A stretch of 64,000 bases of DNA, taken from Luidia sarsii. Taxonomy: Eukaryota > Echinodermata > Asteroidea > Paxillosida > Luidiidae. Shown here in pieces: positions 13,547 through 26,790 of this stretch. The translations under genes and the position numbers were made by a program. The notes below the pieces were generated by a model. That model was given only the letters and a program-made list of their open reading frames with translations, was not told where the DNA came from and ran no database searches. Numbering within the stretch: the first letter of the stretch is position 1; every line of letters starts with the position of its first letter. The stretch is from positions 18,881,139-18,945,138 of the forward strand of contig OX465110.1 of the NCBI GenBank assembly GCA_949987565.1, read 5' to 3'.

Positions 13547-16500
13547 AATAAATCATTGAGTGAAATGCAATATTGATAGTAAATGATACTGAGAGAGAGA
13601 CAGAGAGTAAGAATGCCTTCAACACTCGAATGCTATCCACAGGATGAGCAACAAGCAGTTATCCAAACAACATCTCCGATTTCAGGGTTTAATTTTGGTA
13701 TTTTCCTTTTTTTTTGTCGGGGAGATGCAATTTTTGTCTCAAATTACATATTGATTTTGTTGGTGATCTTTCATTCGCCTGGTTATATTAGTAGTCACAC
13801 CGGCAGACCAATATGCCCCCCCCTTTTTTTTAAAGACATTTTGTGTTCCAGGCCTCTCTCGTAAATTGTCTTGGAATGAGAAGAAAGAAATATGCATCAA
13901 TTAAACTGCTTATCTTAAACAGAGTAAGAGGACCAGACATTTTTATCGTAGCCGGACAATTTCCAACTTATTGGCAATGCTTTTATTTCAAGTAAGTAGA
14001 TGAAATCCATCGTCTCCCCCCTTTTTTTTGGAAGTTTTTGAAGAAGAAGTTTTCAAAAAGAAATAGAGGCTCCCAAAATCGGATATGTGTGAGGAATCAC
14101 AGAGACAGCCTTAGAATTGACTTGGATATCGGTGGCTTCAATTTCTTGAATTTCCGAAGATGTCAGCAAGAGAAAAAAGCAAAGGGTCGAGAGGCAGTTA
14201 TTCAGGTGGTCATCACACCTTCCTGGTTTGCTCGGGACAAGAGGGACGGGCTATTCACTCGTTGTTCCACAGAATTCTATTGCGGTCGTCCTATTCAAGG
14301 AACTACCCCATTAGGCCACACTGTACCCTGGGCCTCCGTTGGAAATAGAATGCCAAAATCGTGTTTGATTTCCCAAAGTGTCAGGGCCGCGAGAAAATAA
14401 CGGAGCAATAGAAAAAAAAACCTTTCGTGACTCTGACGTTTTGAAAAGATGCAGCTTGAAATGTGATCTAGCATTTGAAAAGGATCAGGGGACCTTTTGT
14501 CTACCCCTGTGTCTCAAAGTGCTGCAAAGATGTTGCAAACTGCTTACTGACTCAACGGCGGATAAAAAAAGCGAATCAAATTGCAGGAAATGAGAGGGCC
14601 TAATGTTTCAGGCCCTTTATCCAAAGAAACTGCATTTTGAGAATGGTTCTTCTATGATTCAATGAGGTCTTCTATGATTGGAATATCTGGTCCTCTCAAT
14701 TTCAAGCAGCTAAGAGCCTACGCATCAAGGATATAAAACTCAGGACGAAATGGGATCTAGGATCTATGACTTTTCCGTCTGAAATCTCTCTGTCTACTTG
14801 ATGGTGTCTGTGTGAATGTGGAGCTGTTTGGTTGAGTCTGATTCAGGACGCGCTCCCGGCCTCTCTGGTCTCTGCCCCGCACACGAGCACAGTGATGAGT
14901 CTTTCACACGGGCTGCTTTCTCCCGTGGCCCTGGAGCGGATATATCAGTGGTTGAAGTGTAACTGGCACACGGCTTTGATGGCCCAATTATCGGCCCCTC
15001 GGCCTGCACAGATCAGAGGAGAAAGGAGTTCCTCCCTCTCCTCCTCCTCTTCCTCCCCATCATCACACTCCCTCAACCCCTGCCATGCCTCCCTCCAATT
15101 GAAGCTGATATCTTCCAAAGCATCGTAATCCCTCGTGCTTGTGTTTGTGCGCGCTTGTGAGAGTCAAAAGGCGTGACTTTTCTTTCGTCCTTTTTCTTCC
15201 TGATGCGAGTGGGGAGTCGGGAGGAAAAGGGAAAGTGATGGGACCAACTGCTTTTTTTTCTTTTTAAGGGGGGGGGGGGGGTTGCACGCTCGCTTGCTCG
15301 GCTTGGCTTGGCTGTGATTCTATCAGCCTCAGCAGTCCCTGAAGGAGGTGGCTAGGGGACTGGACTAGGAGGCTGCTCAAATGCCCATGGTTGTCTTCAT
15401 TTGGTCGGTCGGAGGGAGCCTGCTAAATGTCCGACTCATTTTACAACCCCCGGGCCTTCTGCGTGTACCATCAACAGCTTGATGTACACCGTACATGTTC
15501 ACTTATACGCACCCACACACTACACAGACCAACATTGTACACTGTAAATGCCAGTCCCATGTTTGGTTTCCCCCTAATCAACCCATTACATGCTGATTGG
15601 CCCACTGGATCATTCCAGGTCCCCCCCCCCCGGCTGTTTCAATCGGATGATTTTATTTTCTTTTTCTCCAGCGCGAAAAGGGGAGGAGCCAATCGGCTCA
15701 AGTCTGTGGCATCGTGTTCGATGCTTGGTTATAGGAGTTTGGGATGAGAGAATTTTGGAGAATTTGAAGCCGGCTTTGAAAACGAATCATCCAAAATTGA
15801 CCTGCTCACCAGCAGATTACTCTATACAGCACACAGAGCACTTGCAGATTGAAGATTGATTGAGTTTGTAAAACCCACGTTCCCATTCGAGGGCTCTGGA
15901 ACTGATCAACTGTCAATCAGTTTTAGCCTTTTCCCTCAATAAAAGGGCATATATCCTGTCTACAAAGTTTACCCTCTCCCCACGGTGTTATTAGTAGATT
16001 TGCTGAGAGCTTACATACGTATATACTGTACAAATGCCACAACGATCCTCTGAGTTAGGTTTGTAGCAATCTGTGTGCTCCATCAAAAAAACTAGCAAAT
16101 GGAATTGATCACCAATTTGCAATTATTTGGAAGTAAACACTCCAATGTCAGCCGCTGACAGAGATTGGTGATGGGGGAAGGTTGAAGGAAGACTTTAATG
16201 CAATATAGGGGGAGTTATCCTTGATTTGCGTCAATGTGAACTTGCGGAAACAAATCTGTTTGCTACACTTTGCAAGGCATGCATGTCTACAGTGAACGTT
16301 GATCAGTAACCATTACGTTGTCCGTCTTGCCTGTAAGTATTTCAAGCTTGATAGTCATTGGTTCAAAGGTGGATTTGTGGGGTGTTTTTTTTTTTGCCTA
16401 AAGTTGGTTTTTACGTATTTTTGTGAACTTCCTCTGTGGGTTTTTTGCCAAGTGTAAAATAATCCCATAATCTTGTGCTTCAGCTCGCTTGCTGCAACTT

Positions 16501-17219
16501 TTATGTTTCTGCAAACTCATGCAAAAATCACCCCCTCTTCCATTGGTGAATTTAACCCCCTCCCCCGCTTCCAGCGCATTCGTCGGAACATCTGTTTTTG
16601 TGCGTTTGTGGGATTTGTTCGTGTTGCAATTCTAATTTTTATTACCTTACTCTTCCACTTGTGCTTTGAAATTTTAAGCCATGTTATAAATTTGCATCCA
16701 TGATAAGAACAAAGACTGAACTGAACCTCAAGAAAAAGTACAACCTGTTCAGTCAAAAGTTCCCTTGTAATTTTTCAAAATAGTATGTCCCGTGTGTGGT
16801 AAGCGATGTCAAAAGCATGTTGAGCTCATATAAGTTGAATGAAATGCATTATGAATTGTACAGTATTAGTATGCAATTTCAAATAAAGAAACCCTCATCT
16901 TCATGAGCATGAATGACACCACAACTTTAACACCCTGAACGGGAAAAAAACCCAATTTAAGAAAATAAACAGCTTGACTAGACTTGCAATGAAATGGTGA
17001 TTTTGTTTTTCCATTTTTCTCTCTGCTCTGTTGACCAAATGCAGTGTAAGATTAATGTCCCCCCCCCCTTCTTTGAAGCTCGGCCTGCATTTAAACATAA
17101 TTGGTTTCAGTCATCCGATTTCATGACCAATTCTGGCCGAAATCAGCGCGATTCGTTTCTGCTTGGCACAGTGTGGTGCAGATGATACAGGAGCTTCTAA
17201 CAATGGCTCCATTAACAGA
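13547..17219. other. Upstream non-coding DNA
   Basis: No gene seen. A Penelope remnant lies at 14527-14630. A GC-richer, array-free block at 14830-15010 stands out from the surroundings and could be regulatory. Confidence 0.55.
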
Positions 17220-18203
17220 CTGGAGAGAGAGGGAGAGGGGAGAGGGGGAGAGGGGAGAGGGAAGATGGGAGAAGCGAGAGTGGAGACTGGAGAGGGGAGA
17301 GGGGAGAGGGACAGAGGGACAGAGGGGCAGAGGGAGAGAGGGACAGAGGGACAGAGAACAGAGGGACAGAGGGACAGAGGGACAGAGAACAGAGGGAGAG
17401 AGGGACAGAGGGAGAGAGGGACAGAGGGACAGAGAACAGAGGGAGAGAGGGAGATAGGGACAGAGGGACAGAGAACAGAGGGAGAGAGGGACAGAGGGAC
17501 AGAGGGACAGAGAACAGAGGGAGAGAGGGAGAGAGGGACAGAGGGACAGAGAACAGAGGGAGAGAGGGACAGAGGGACAGAGAACAGAGGGAGAGAGGGA
17601 GAGAGGGACAGAGGGACAGAGAACAGAGGGAGAGAGGGACAGAGGGAGAGAGGGGCAGAGGGAGAGAGGGACAGAGGGACAGAGAACAGAGGGAGAGAGG
17701 GACAGAGGGACAGAGGGACAGAGAACAGAGGGAGAGAGGGACAGAGGGAGAGAGGGACAGAGGGACAGAGAACAGAGGGAGAGAGGGAGAGAGGGACAGA
17801 GGGACAGAGGGACAGAGAACAGAGGGAGAGAGGGAGAGAGGACAGAGGGACAGAGAACAGAGGGAGAGAGGGACAGAGGGAGAGAGGGGCAGAGGGAGAG
17901 AGGGACAGAGGGACAGAGGGACAGAGAACAGAGGGAGAGAGGGACAGAGGGACAGAGGGACAGAGAACAGAGGGAGAGAGGGACAGAGGGACAGAGGGAG
18001 AGTGGAGAGGGGAGAGGGAGAGGGACAGAGGGAGAGGGGAGAGGATATAGGGGAGAGTGGAGAAGGGAGAAGGGAGAGAGGGAGAAGGGAGAGGGATAGA
18101 GGGGAGAGTGGAGAAGGGAGAGGGAGAGAGGGAGAGAGGGAGAGGGGAGATGGGAGAGGGGAGAGGGGAGAGGGGAGAGGGAGAGGGAGAGGGGAGGGGA
18201 CAT
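17220..18203 (+). repeat. 0.98 kb purine minisatellite (GGACAGAGGGACAGAGAACA)
   Basis: Higher-order array built from GGGACAGA, GGGAGAGA and GAACAGA blocks. The phrase AGAACAGAGGGAGAGAGGGA recurs at variable 40-80 base spacing from 17360 to 17975. Both strands have long stop-free frames for compositional reasons. Confidence 0.95.
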
Positions 18204-18739
18204 AGAGCATTATTTATTAACTTGTTTGTGGCTTAAAATATCAGGTGGAAGATGTTTGGTAATGGCTCCTTTTATGATTGTACACGCAAAACCACACATT
18301 GATAGGATGTAGGAAAAAAATCACCCCTCCAAGCTTATTTTGAATACCCTCTGAGGGTATGATTATTAACTAGGGATTGCTGGCGATTATAATTTCCCAG
18401 ATCCTCTTTATAAATAATCAGGAATATGCGTGCATAAGCGCTGTGAATAGATCCTTAGGGTAATAGGAATTTGTTAACCTCATTTTAGAAAAAAAAACAC
18501 CAGAAGATAAGGCATTATCCACAGGGACGTTGCATTTTTCAGAAGAATTTTGATTGAAAAACTAGAATATTAAAATAAAATGTACAGTACAGTTTTTTTT
18601 TTTTTGAGTCATGGGATGGTTTGGAAATTTTGGGCTCCGGTAACAGAGTTTTTATTGTACATGGCCGTGTATATGAACATATCCACATGCTGGGGATAAG
18701 AGTGTGTGTAAATGATGACTCAACAGTGACCAAGGCGGG
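18204..18739. other. Array-free block upstream of the promoter region
   Basis: Contains an ATACCCTC-T-GAGGGTAT palindrome (18344-18360), then AT-rich sequence to 18480 without repeats. Candidate regulatory DNA; no gene seen. Confidence 0.4.
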
Positions 18740-19802
18740 ATGAGGCATAGCATTTGTGTGCGTGCATGCAGGGCTGCTATGCTATTGGCTATGCACCAAG
18801 GTCAGTGCAACGTCGCTGTCACTGAAGATGAGGGAGGGAGGAGGAGGAGGAGGGGGGGGGGGGGAAGGGGTGAGGGCGACTCGTTTAGTATCCCGTCTCC
18901 TACTCCCTGCGGTGACAGTTAGTGGCCAAGCAGGGTATCAGACTCCCTCTCTCTTCCCCCCCCCCCCCCGATCATTTCTCTGTCTCTTTGTACTAACACC
19001 AACCCCCTCCTCCTCATCTTTGTCGTCATCCTCCTGCTCCACTGCCCGTGGTCTCTGCCGCTGGAGATGTGTGATTGATTGTTATACACACGCTGTTGTG
19101 GCAAGAGAACGGTTTAATGTACACGGCTTGCCTCTCAATTCCCCCCTCTCCCACCCACCCACACTGTCCGCTCGTGCTCACGTTCGACGCTCGATGCTCA
19201 TCATCCACCTCCCTCCCCCCCCCCCCGGCCTACCTGTGGCTGCACGATGCTCACGTATCATTCGCTAGCTCGCAACTAGTGGAGCACGCATCGACGACTG
19301 TCCACAATAAATGCAAAAAAAAAAAAACCCAACCGACCACCCCTCAGTGCCCCCTCTCTCTATCCTCGCATCTCATCTCTTCCTGACGAGCTCCCCCCCA
19401 TGCGGACGGACGATCCAAGAGCCTCCGAGGTAAACCTAGACGGAGATAGGAGAACGGAGGACGTGGTTTCTGTGATCGAATGAGAAAGCAAATTGGAGCG
19501 AGGATTCTGCCAGGATTTCTTTACATCGGGGGGGTTGGGGGTACTGCGTTGGATTTGCTTTCCTATTTTAGTACTATGATATTTTTTCCCCCGGTGATGT
19601 GCCTCAGCCGAACGGATTCATCAGGGAGGAGAGCCGATTGAGTGTTTTCTCGGCTTTTATTTTTTTGGGGTGGGGAGAGCTTAGTACCTGTCCCGCTCAC
19701 CGTGACTGCCTCAGCGGTTGTGCTGTTGCCCGGGAAACGATTGATTTTTTTTTTTTGGAGACTTTGAAAAAAAAAAAAAAACCAAAAAACACCCCGGGGG
19801 CA
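18740..19802 (+). promoter_or_regulatory. Probable 5' flank or 5' UTR of the TOX gene
   Basis: Compared with the surroundings this stretch has more CpG (for example 19160-19300 and 19390-19460), short poly-C and poly-G runs, and no long arrays. It ends at the candidate start codon. A short purine/pyrimidine block (CTCTCTATCC..., 19352-19385) and a GAG|GTAAAC splice-donor-like site near 19430 could belong to an untranslated first exon. No TATA box or transcription start can be fixed by eye. The call rests mainly on position and composition. Confidence 0.35.
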
Positions 19803-19964
19803 ATGAAGTGCCAGACTGAGGCCACCAATGGCTGGATCATGCACCGTGTCACCACAGCAGTGGGACCCTCTCCACACTCTCACCACCACGCTCACCCTTA
19901 TTCTCACCACCCTGACCACCACCAGCATCGAGCTCGCTTACCAGTGGGGTACCTGCGGCCTACG
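19803..19964 (+). CDS. TOX: TOX exon 1 (candidate start exon)
   Basis: The ATG at 19803 (G at -3, A at +4) opens a 54-codon frame ending at ACG|GTAAGA, a strong 5' splice site, in phase 0. That fits exon 2, which also begins in phase 0. The peptide [20 protein letters not shown] leads into a His-rich run ([18 protein letters not shown]) and ends [11 protein letters not shown]. No in-frame ATG lies upstream, although the frame is open back to about 19599. The peptide has no clear match to vertebrate TOX N-termini, which differ among paralogues. Assignment therefore rests on the donor, phase, strand and position. It could instead belong to an alternative first exon or an unrelated transcript. 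Confidence 0.55.
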
Positions 19965-22900
19965 GTAAGACTCTTGAGGGGTTTCTTTTTTCGGGGGGGG
20001 GGGGAAGATTGATTATTTAGGGTAGTTTTGAGGCTGCATTCTATCAGAAGTTTTGTTTTAGACAATGAGGTTTTAGGGAGGTGTTTTTTTTTTAGCAGAT
20101 TTGAGCTTCTGTTCTGTGACTAGGGAAAGTAGGATGGCAGTTTTTGAGGGAAGGTATTCGGGTGTGGGTGAGTAGGGATGAGCCTTCTGCTTGCTTTCCT
20201 AAACAACTCTTCAGCAGTCCTCCAGTGATTCACATTTAGCTTCCAAATCTCCGGCAGCCCGCACAAAGGCAATGAGTGCTTGTATCTACTGCAGGCAGAT
20301 CAGTGGACGTATGCTATCAGCGGGAATGGAGGTTATGGCAGGGAAGGCGTGAGTAGGGATAGACCGTTCTGTTTGTTTTCGTAAGCGCCCTTCTAGCACT
20401 TCTCTGGTGATTCATAATCCTGCCTCCCGTCTCTGGTCCCAGCCACAGTGTTTATTATGAGTAATATGTGACTAACTAGTACCGGCTTTGTCCCACAACC
20501 GAACCAACCAACCCGCTCCATCCCCCACCAGCGCCTAGCTACCCCAAACCATCCATCATCGTATTTAATTTCCTTTGTGCAATTTGATACCGATTGCACA
20601 TCCCTTTTATTGGTCCTGTCAGGGGGCCACCTCTGCCTAACCACATACCAGATTCTCCTGTATCATTGTCAATAAATCTCTCGGCGAACATCTCTCGGGA
20701 TGGCATCTTTTTCCTCGAGACAGCCAATTAGGAGTGAATCAATTAGATCATCGTTGTTTGATTACATCCCTTGTAAATCGAACAGAGGGGAAACAGATTG
20801 GGATCTTTGCACATTTAGGATATAAAGACCTATTTTGAAATTCTGTTTTGCTTTGATTATAGATCTATCGCATTTTCAATTTTTTGAAGTTGACCCAACC
20901 TTGTTTCCACAACCTCGTTTAATTTATGTACTGACTAGTGAGGGCAATTATGAATTTGTGTGCGGCTGATATTGCAATGATTTTGATGCAGTCTTTTTTC
21001 ACTGTTTTTACGATGAATGTCCTTGACCAATGGTCGTCCTTCACAGGAACGTCCGTTCCTCATTAGTGAAAATTTCTGTTGCGATTGATGGCCACTGTAC
21101 TGTTATTGGATTGGTGAACAGGATTAATTTGCCAGGGTATGAGAGTTTGAAAGTATCATTCTGTGGAATGATGCCTTTTTTTCACCCCCGCACATTTTCA
21201 ATTGATCATTTCAATTGTTTTGTTCTGTTAGAAACAGTCTTTTATTTTTTAGGAAGTGTCTTTGCGCCTTTTTATGATTGAAACATGAGGCACTCCAAAT
21301 GTTTTTAAGATTTTTATTTCTGGGGGTCTGTCAAAGTCAGGCAGCAGCTGGCAACTTGTTCCCCCCCCCCTTTTTTTTTTTTTTTTTAACTTTCATCCCG
21401 GCCTCGGATTTTGAATTTACAAATTGCTCTTGCACTTTGGTGGGTTTTTGTTTGTGTGAGTCGCCTTTTGGAGAGGGTCTTGACTGGCTGTTTATGGAAG
21501 CAGTTCTGGTTCATGAAAATGCATGGGGGCAATACGTCTTTTCTCGTTCTTATTTTGTTCGCTTTTTTTTTCCCGGCCCAAAACTTTAAGAGGCTCAGAG
21601 TGGAAGGGTCCTAGTGCCCCATCTTTTTTTTGGGGGGGGGGGGGGTGTGTGTGTGGCCAGTGCCTACTTGAAAACCTTCTTGTCGGCAAACGTGGGGGAA
21701 AAAAATACAACAACAGAAGTTTGGTTTTAAGAAATCAGGAACAAAAACCCGAGAAAAATTTGAGAGACCTTCCCCCTTCCCCCATTGACTTCCAGAGAGG
21801 GCTGACTGGGCTTTTAGATGCCAGAATGACCAACATTGAGCACAACGTCCCCATGTTGCATAATGCATATCTTTACCAGCGGAGGTATCCATGTCAAAGT
21901 GTGCCATATCCTAGTAGCCGTCTTTTTTGGGGGGGGGGGGACGGGGGAGGTTGTGTCTTTGGAGAGGGAGGATGGAGGTAGGGAAAGGCTGAGAAATGGG
22001 GTGATAGAGAGGAGGATGCTACCAACTTTTTTGTTTTGTTTTGTTGAGATATGGAGGGGGTAGGGGAAGATGCCAGATAGGGTGAGACAAGGAGTGACGG
22101 AGTACGATGCAATTGAATCTGCTCTCCACGAACGGACAAAGTACACACTGCACAGCCACGTAAAATGCAATTTTTTTTTAGCCAGTGAAGACTTGAGCAG
22201 TAAAATACGAGGGCCAAACCCACAGAATAATGAAAAAAAAAAAAAAGAATGCGCATAGCTCTCAGGAGAGAGAAAATAATTTACCCGGCAGCGTGTTATT
22301 GTTTCTGGTGCTTGTGCCCTTGTGTGACGTACATGTTAGTGCCGAGCTAAAAGGCCCCTCAGCGAAGGCAGTATGATGAGTGGTTTTTTCCTTCTTCATC
22401 ATCCTCTTCTCTCTCTCTCCCCTCTCTCTTCCCCCCCCCCTCTTCCCCCTCGTTTATTTTCCACCACTTGATCTTTGCGTGAAAGCTTTGAAATCATTGG
22501 TGCCGGCAAAAGCGCACTGCCCCAGAGAGAGAGAGTGGTCTGTGACGACTCGTATTCCCATTTGGGTCTGTCGGGGGTGGGGTGGTCTGTGTCAGTGTCT
22601 CTCTGTCTTTGTGTCTCTCTGTCTTTGTGTCTCTCTGTCGTCGGGTTCCCGTTTCTCTGAGACTTTCTAGAACTCTCTCAACCTCTCCATTTCTCTGTCT
22701 CTATCTCTTTCTCTCTACCTCTCTGTCTTTCTACCTCTCTGTCTTTCTAGTTTCTACCTCTCTGTCTTTCTACCTCTCTGTCTATCAACCTCTCTGTCTC
22801 TCTTTCTCTCTTCCTCTGTCTCTCTGTCTATCAACCTCTCTGTCTCTCTTTCTCTCTTCCTCTGTCTCTCTGTCTATCAACCTCTCCGTCTCTCTTTCTC

Positions 22901-25900
22901 TCTTCCTCTGTCTCTCTGTCTATCAACCTCTCTGTCTCTCTTTCTCTCTTCCTCTGTCTCTCTGTCTATCAACCTCTCTGTCTCTCTTTCTCTCTTCCTC
23001 TGTCTCTCTGTCTATCAACCTCTCTGTTTCTCTTTCTCTCTTCCTCTGTCTCTCTGTCTATCAACCTCTCTGTCTCTGTATATCTTTCTCTAAAGCCGTG
23101 TCCGCACTGGACTTATTTTTTACCGAGCCCGTGGGTAACATTCCAATGGGTAAATCTTCCCGGCGTCCGCACTTGGACTTTTCGACTCGGGTAAACTAAC
23201 CGAGACGATGGGTAAAACTAATGTGCATGTACAACATGTACTGTAGGTACACAAACACGTTGTTACCCTGCGCCCGCACGAGTCTTGCATACAGTAACGT
23301 AACGTGCGGGGCGCCGGATGTGGTTTTTTACCGAGTCGTTTACCGAGACGTCGTGTCCGGATTGGACTTATCGACTCGGTTAAACTGACCTGGTCAATTT
23401 AACCGGGCAGAAGTTGGTCGGTTAAACTACCCACTGGAGTCGGGTAAGTTACCTGGGAGGAAAACTTCCTGGGCTGTCCGCACTGGACTTAAAATGGTCA
23501 ATTTACCCATTTGCTCGGTCAGTTTACCCATTTTAAGTCCAGTGCGGACGCGGCTTAAGTCTCTGCTGCTCTGTCTTTCTGCCTCCCTGCCTCCCTGCCC
23601 ATCTCTCTGACTCCCCGTCCCTGTCTCTCTCTACATCTCTGTCTCTGTGGCTCTCCGTGTCTCTCCATCTCCCTGTGCCATGTGTCCCTCTGCTGTGTCT
23701 CGTTATCTCTCTCTTTCTTGATCTATCACTGTATGTGTCTGTGTGTCTGTGTGTCTGTGTGTCTGTGTGTCCCTGTCTTTCTGTTTCTCTGTACCCCTGT
23801 CTCTTTGTCACTCTCGTCTCGGTTTCAGCCTCTCTCCGTATCCCTGTCTCTCTCTCTCTCTCCTCTGCTCTCCTTCTCTCTCTCGCCTAACATCACCCCC
23901 CCTCGCATCATCAGGAAGTGATGTGAATACCACTTGATGGCTTCCAGATTTCACGTGTTTATTTCCCCCAGATTGATCATATGGCCTAATTGATCTCAGG
24001 ATGATTCCCTTGCATCCCTTTCCCCTCCAGAGTTTGCTCACTCGCAGTCGATTTTCAAAGCTGTGCCAGAAGAAAAGCAGCAGACAAAAAAAAAGGAAAA
24101 AGGCCAAGCACTTTTCAGTGTCTTCTTTTTTGTCTCTCTTTTTTTTTCTCTTCTGTTCACTGGATTTTTTCCCCCCCTTCTCTCTGACTGTTCTCGGTGG
24201 TTGGGCAAAGGGGGTATGTGTGTTAGGCCCCTGAAATGTGATAGGCGCACCATCTCACACTCTCCAGAATTTATCGAGTGGTGCATTTGGCACAGAATTA
24301 GATCCCCGTATAAACAGGAATCACAATCAGCGTGTTTGCCCGGGCGACATCTCGGCCCATCGATCTGCCATTAAAGGGAGAAGAGGGAGAGTGGGGGTTG
24401 CGGACGGCGAGGTGCTGCTCTGATGGGCCTCGGCCAGGCACAGGTATCCCGTAGGGCCGACAGCAGAAGAAGAGGGAAGGAGAGAGATACATGTACATGT
24501 AGTGCTGCAGTTTTTTTCTGTTTTGGGGGAAGTTGGTTGGTTGGTTTATTGCTTGGTTGGTTGGTTGGCTTTTGATTCGAGAGCAGGCTCAAATGCTGTG
24601 GCACGTTTAATGTATTTCAGATGGACAGGTGAGGATGAAAGAAAAACAAAGATACATTTGCGCACCGAATAGGAGTGGCTTTCACTAAGCCTTAGGATGC
24701 ATCGTAGCTCAACTTACGACGGATAACCCATCGCCATTCTGAGATGGGTCGTATACATGGTTTCTTGATCATACCTTGATCTTACAACAAAATGTACGTT
24801 GCGATGAGTCTTGACGACATTGATCGCAGGATAGTCAAGGAAAGTGATGACAATCCATGTGTGCAACTATTCCTGTGAGTGATTTTTATGGCATTTGAGA
24901 TTGACACCAGTACGGCTTGAAAAAGAATAGAGGTGCTTACAGTTTGGTCCTGGCAGAACCTTTTTTCGAAAGGCAGAAAGACCAAGAGAGAACAGCTAGG
25001 AGGACAGAAACTGAGTGGTCACTTTTCCTTTGAGGACGGCCCCGCTTGTATCGAAACGTCAGACCATCCTACTTGTTCAGGATTTGTGTGTATTTCAACG
25101 CATTTGTGTGTATGACATCTTTGATCTTTGAAAGAAGGGTCCAGCAAGAATTTAAATGAGAAATTTGTATTATCCTCTTTAGAAACTAAGTAATTTCCTG
25201 TTTTTTGGGGGTCAAATCCACAATGTGCCTGTCAATTGGACCCTTGCAATTTTGTTCATGTAACTCAGTATCAGCTTGCAACTTTTTTTGTGTTTGTTTG
25301 AGATTTACATCTTGATTCTTGAGGATATTTACAATTTCGTTTGGCTTTTGTGGTCAAATCCATTTCATGCCCGAAAGTGTAAAAAAATCTAAAAAATTAT
25401 GTAGTGAGTAGATTTGATTTGAGAGACACACACACCGTACGCGCGCAGAAAAGCTGACGTAAGTCAAAAGCACTCTGACGCCTGATCGTCATTCTCGGCC
25501 GTGTACGGCATAAATACTTCCCGGGTCTGTTTGTCCCTGCTAGGGCTTGTGTTGTTATGAGTCAGTCCATTAGTCATGTGCATTGATTTGTGTCGCGCTG
25601 CGATTAACCATTGACAGAGGACGAACAGTGATAGCACTCCTTGTGACGTAACCTGTCTTATTTTCCCTCCTCCGTACACAGCGCACCGAAAGCTGCTGTA
25701 TCTAAGGGTGCTGACATACCCGTGGGTCTTCTGATACTGTGCTGTCAAAGTTCGGCGCGTTTCCTCCTCTCGCCCGTGGACATTCTCTCTGATTTATCTC
25801 TGAGAGATGTAAGCACTTGGTGTGGCTGATGTAAGGACAGGGGGTGGGGAAAAAGGGGAGGTGGGACAAACTGCATCATTTCTCATTTGGACTAACTCTT

Positions 25901-26756
25901 TAAAAGAAACACGATTGGGCCTTTTAATATATCGCAAGATTTAATATAAATGTTTTATCTGTTCTTCCCACAATTGAGAAAACATTCCAGTAAATGACTT
26001 CTCAATTGAGAGGGGTACAATGTTTCGATCCTAGCAGGACCTGTCTGAAAATAATCAGTACCGTAAGCAACTGGCAGTATTCTTTTGGTATTATTTCAAA
26101 TTCACCGACTTGAATGTTTATTTTCGTGTCCATGTTTGACTACATATGCAACAGATGTTGTAGAAAAATTAATAGATATTTTGAAATTTTAAGTTTGCCA
26201 CCATTCCCCTTGAAAAGATTAGATTATGTGAAATGGGCCATGCCTATCTCTGTCTGTCTTTCTCTCCATCTCATAAAATTGGGGGAATCCTTCCTGGCTG
26301 TTTATCTGTTCCACGGAATCCCCCTTCCGGCCCCTCCCTTCCCCTGGTATGCACGTACATGTACTGGTAAGTACGTACCTCTAGAAAGGCAGGGATTACT
26401 GAAGGTTACTAGGGGCTCGTCGAATCGGATGAGAATGGCTTTTAAAATGATGAAATTTGATTTGAGTACGTGCATCTCCTAAACATCTCATGCTTCACTC
26501 ACTCTCTCTCCCCGTCCCTCTTTCCCTCAAACGATTGCCTTTTTCAATCTTACTAATGGCTTCTGACTGCTTTCTCAGTTATCCAACGCCATTTTCAGAC
26601 TCTGCCTTTTTTTTTCTGATGCTTACCAATCCACGTTTCTCTCTCTGTTTTTCTCTCAATCTTAATTTTTTTTTTTTTCAATCGTCATCCTCTCTCTCTC
26701 TCCCTTCACTTTTTGTTTCTCGTTCCCTTTTTTTGATTCATCAAGCTCTTATTTTC

Positions 26757-26790
<34 letters not shown>

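Noticed and set aside
14038..14400. 120-codon frame upstream of TOX
   Set aside because: No domain or codon pattern; likely chance in mixed sequence.
14832..15128. Overlapping + and - frames of 71-98 codons in a GC-richer block
   Set aside because: No family match and no flanking splice sites that suit; more likely regulatory or unique non-coding DNA.
17121..18210. Stop-free frames of 295-360 codons on both strands
   Set aside because: They are translations of a purine minisatellite (Leu-Ser-Leu-Cys-Pro or Arg-Gly-Thr-Glu repeats) with no domain or splice context.
19599..19802. Upstream extension of the exon 1 frame
   Set aside because: The frame is open but has no ATG before 19803 and includes homopolymer-derived Lys/Phe runs.
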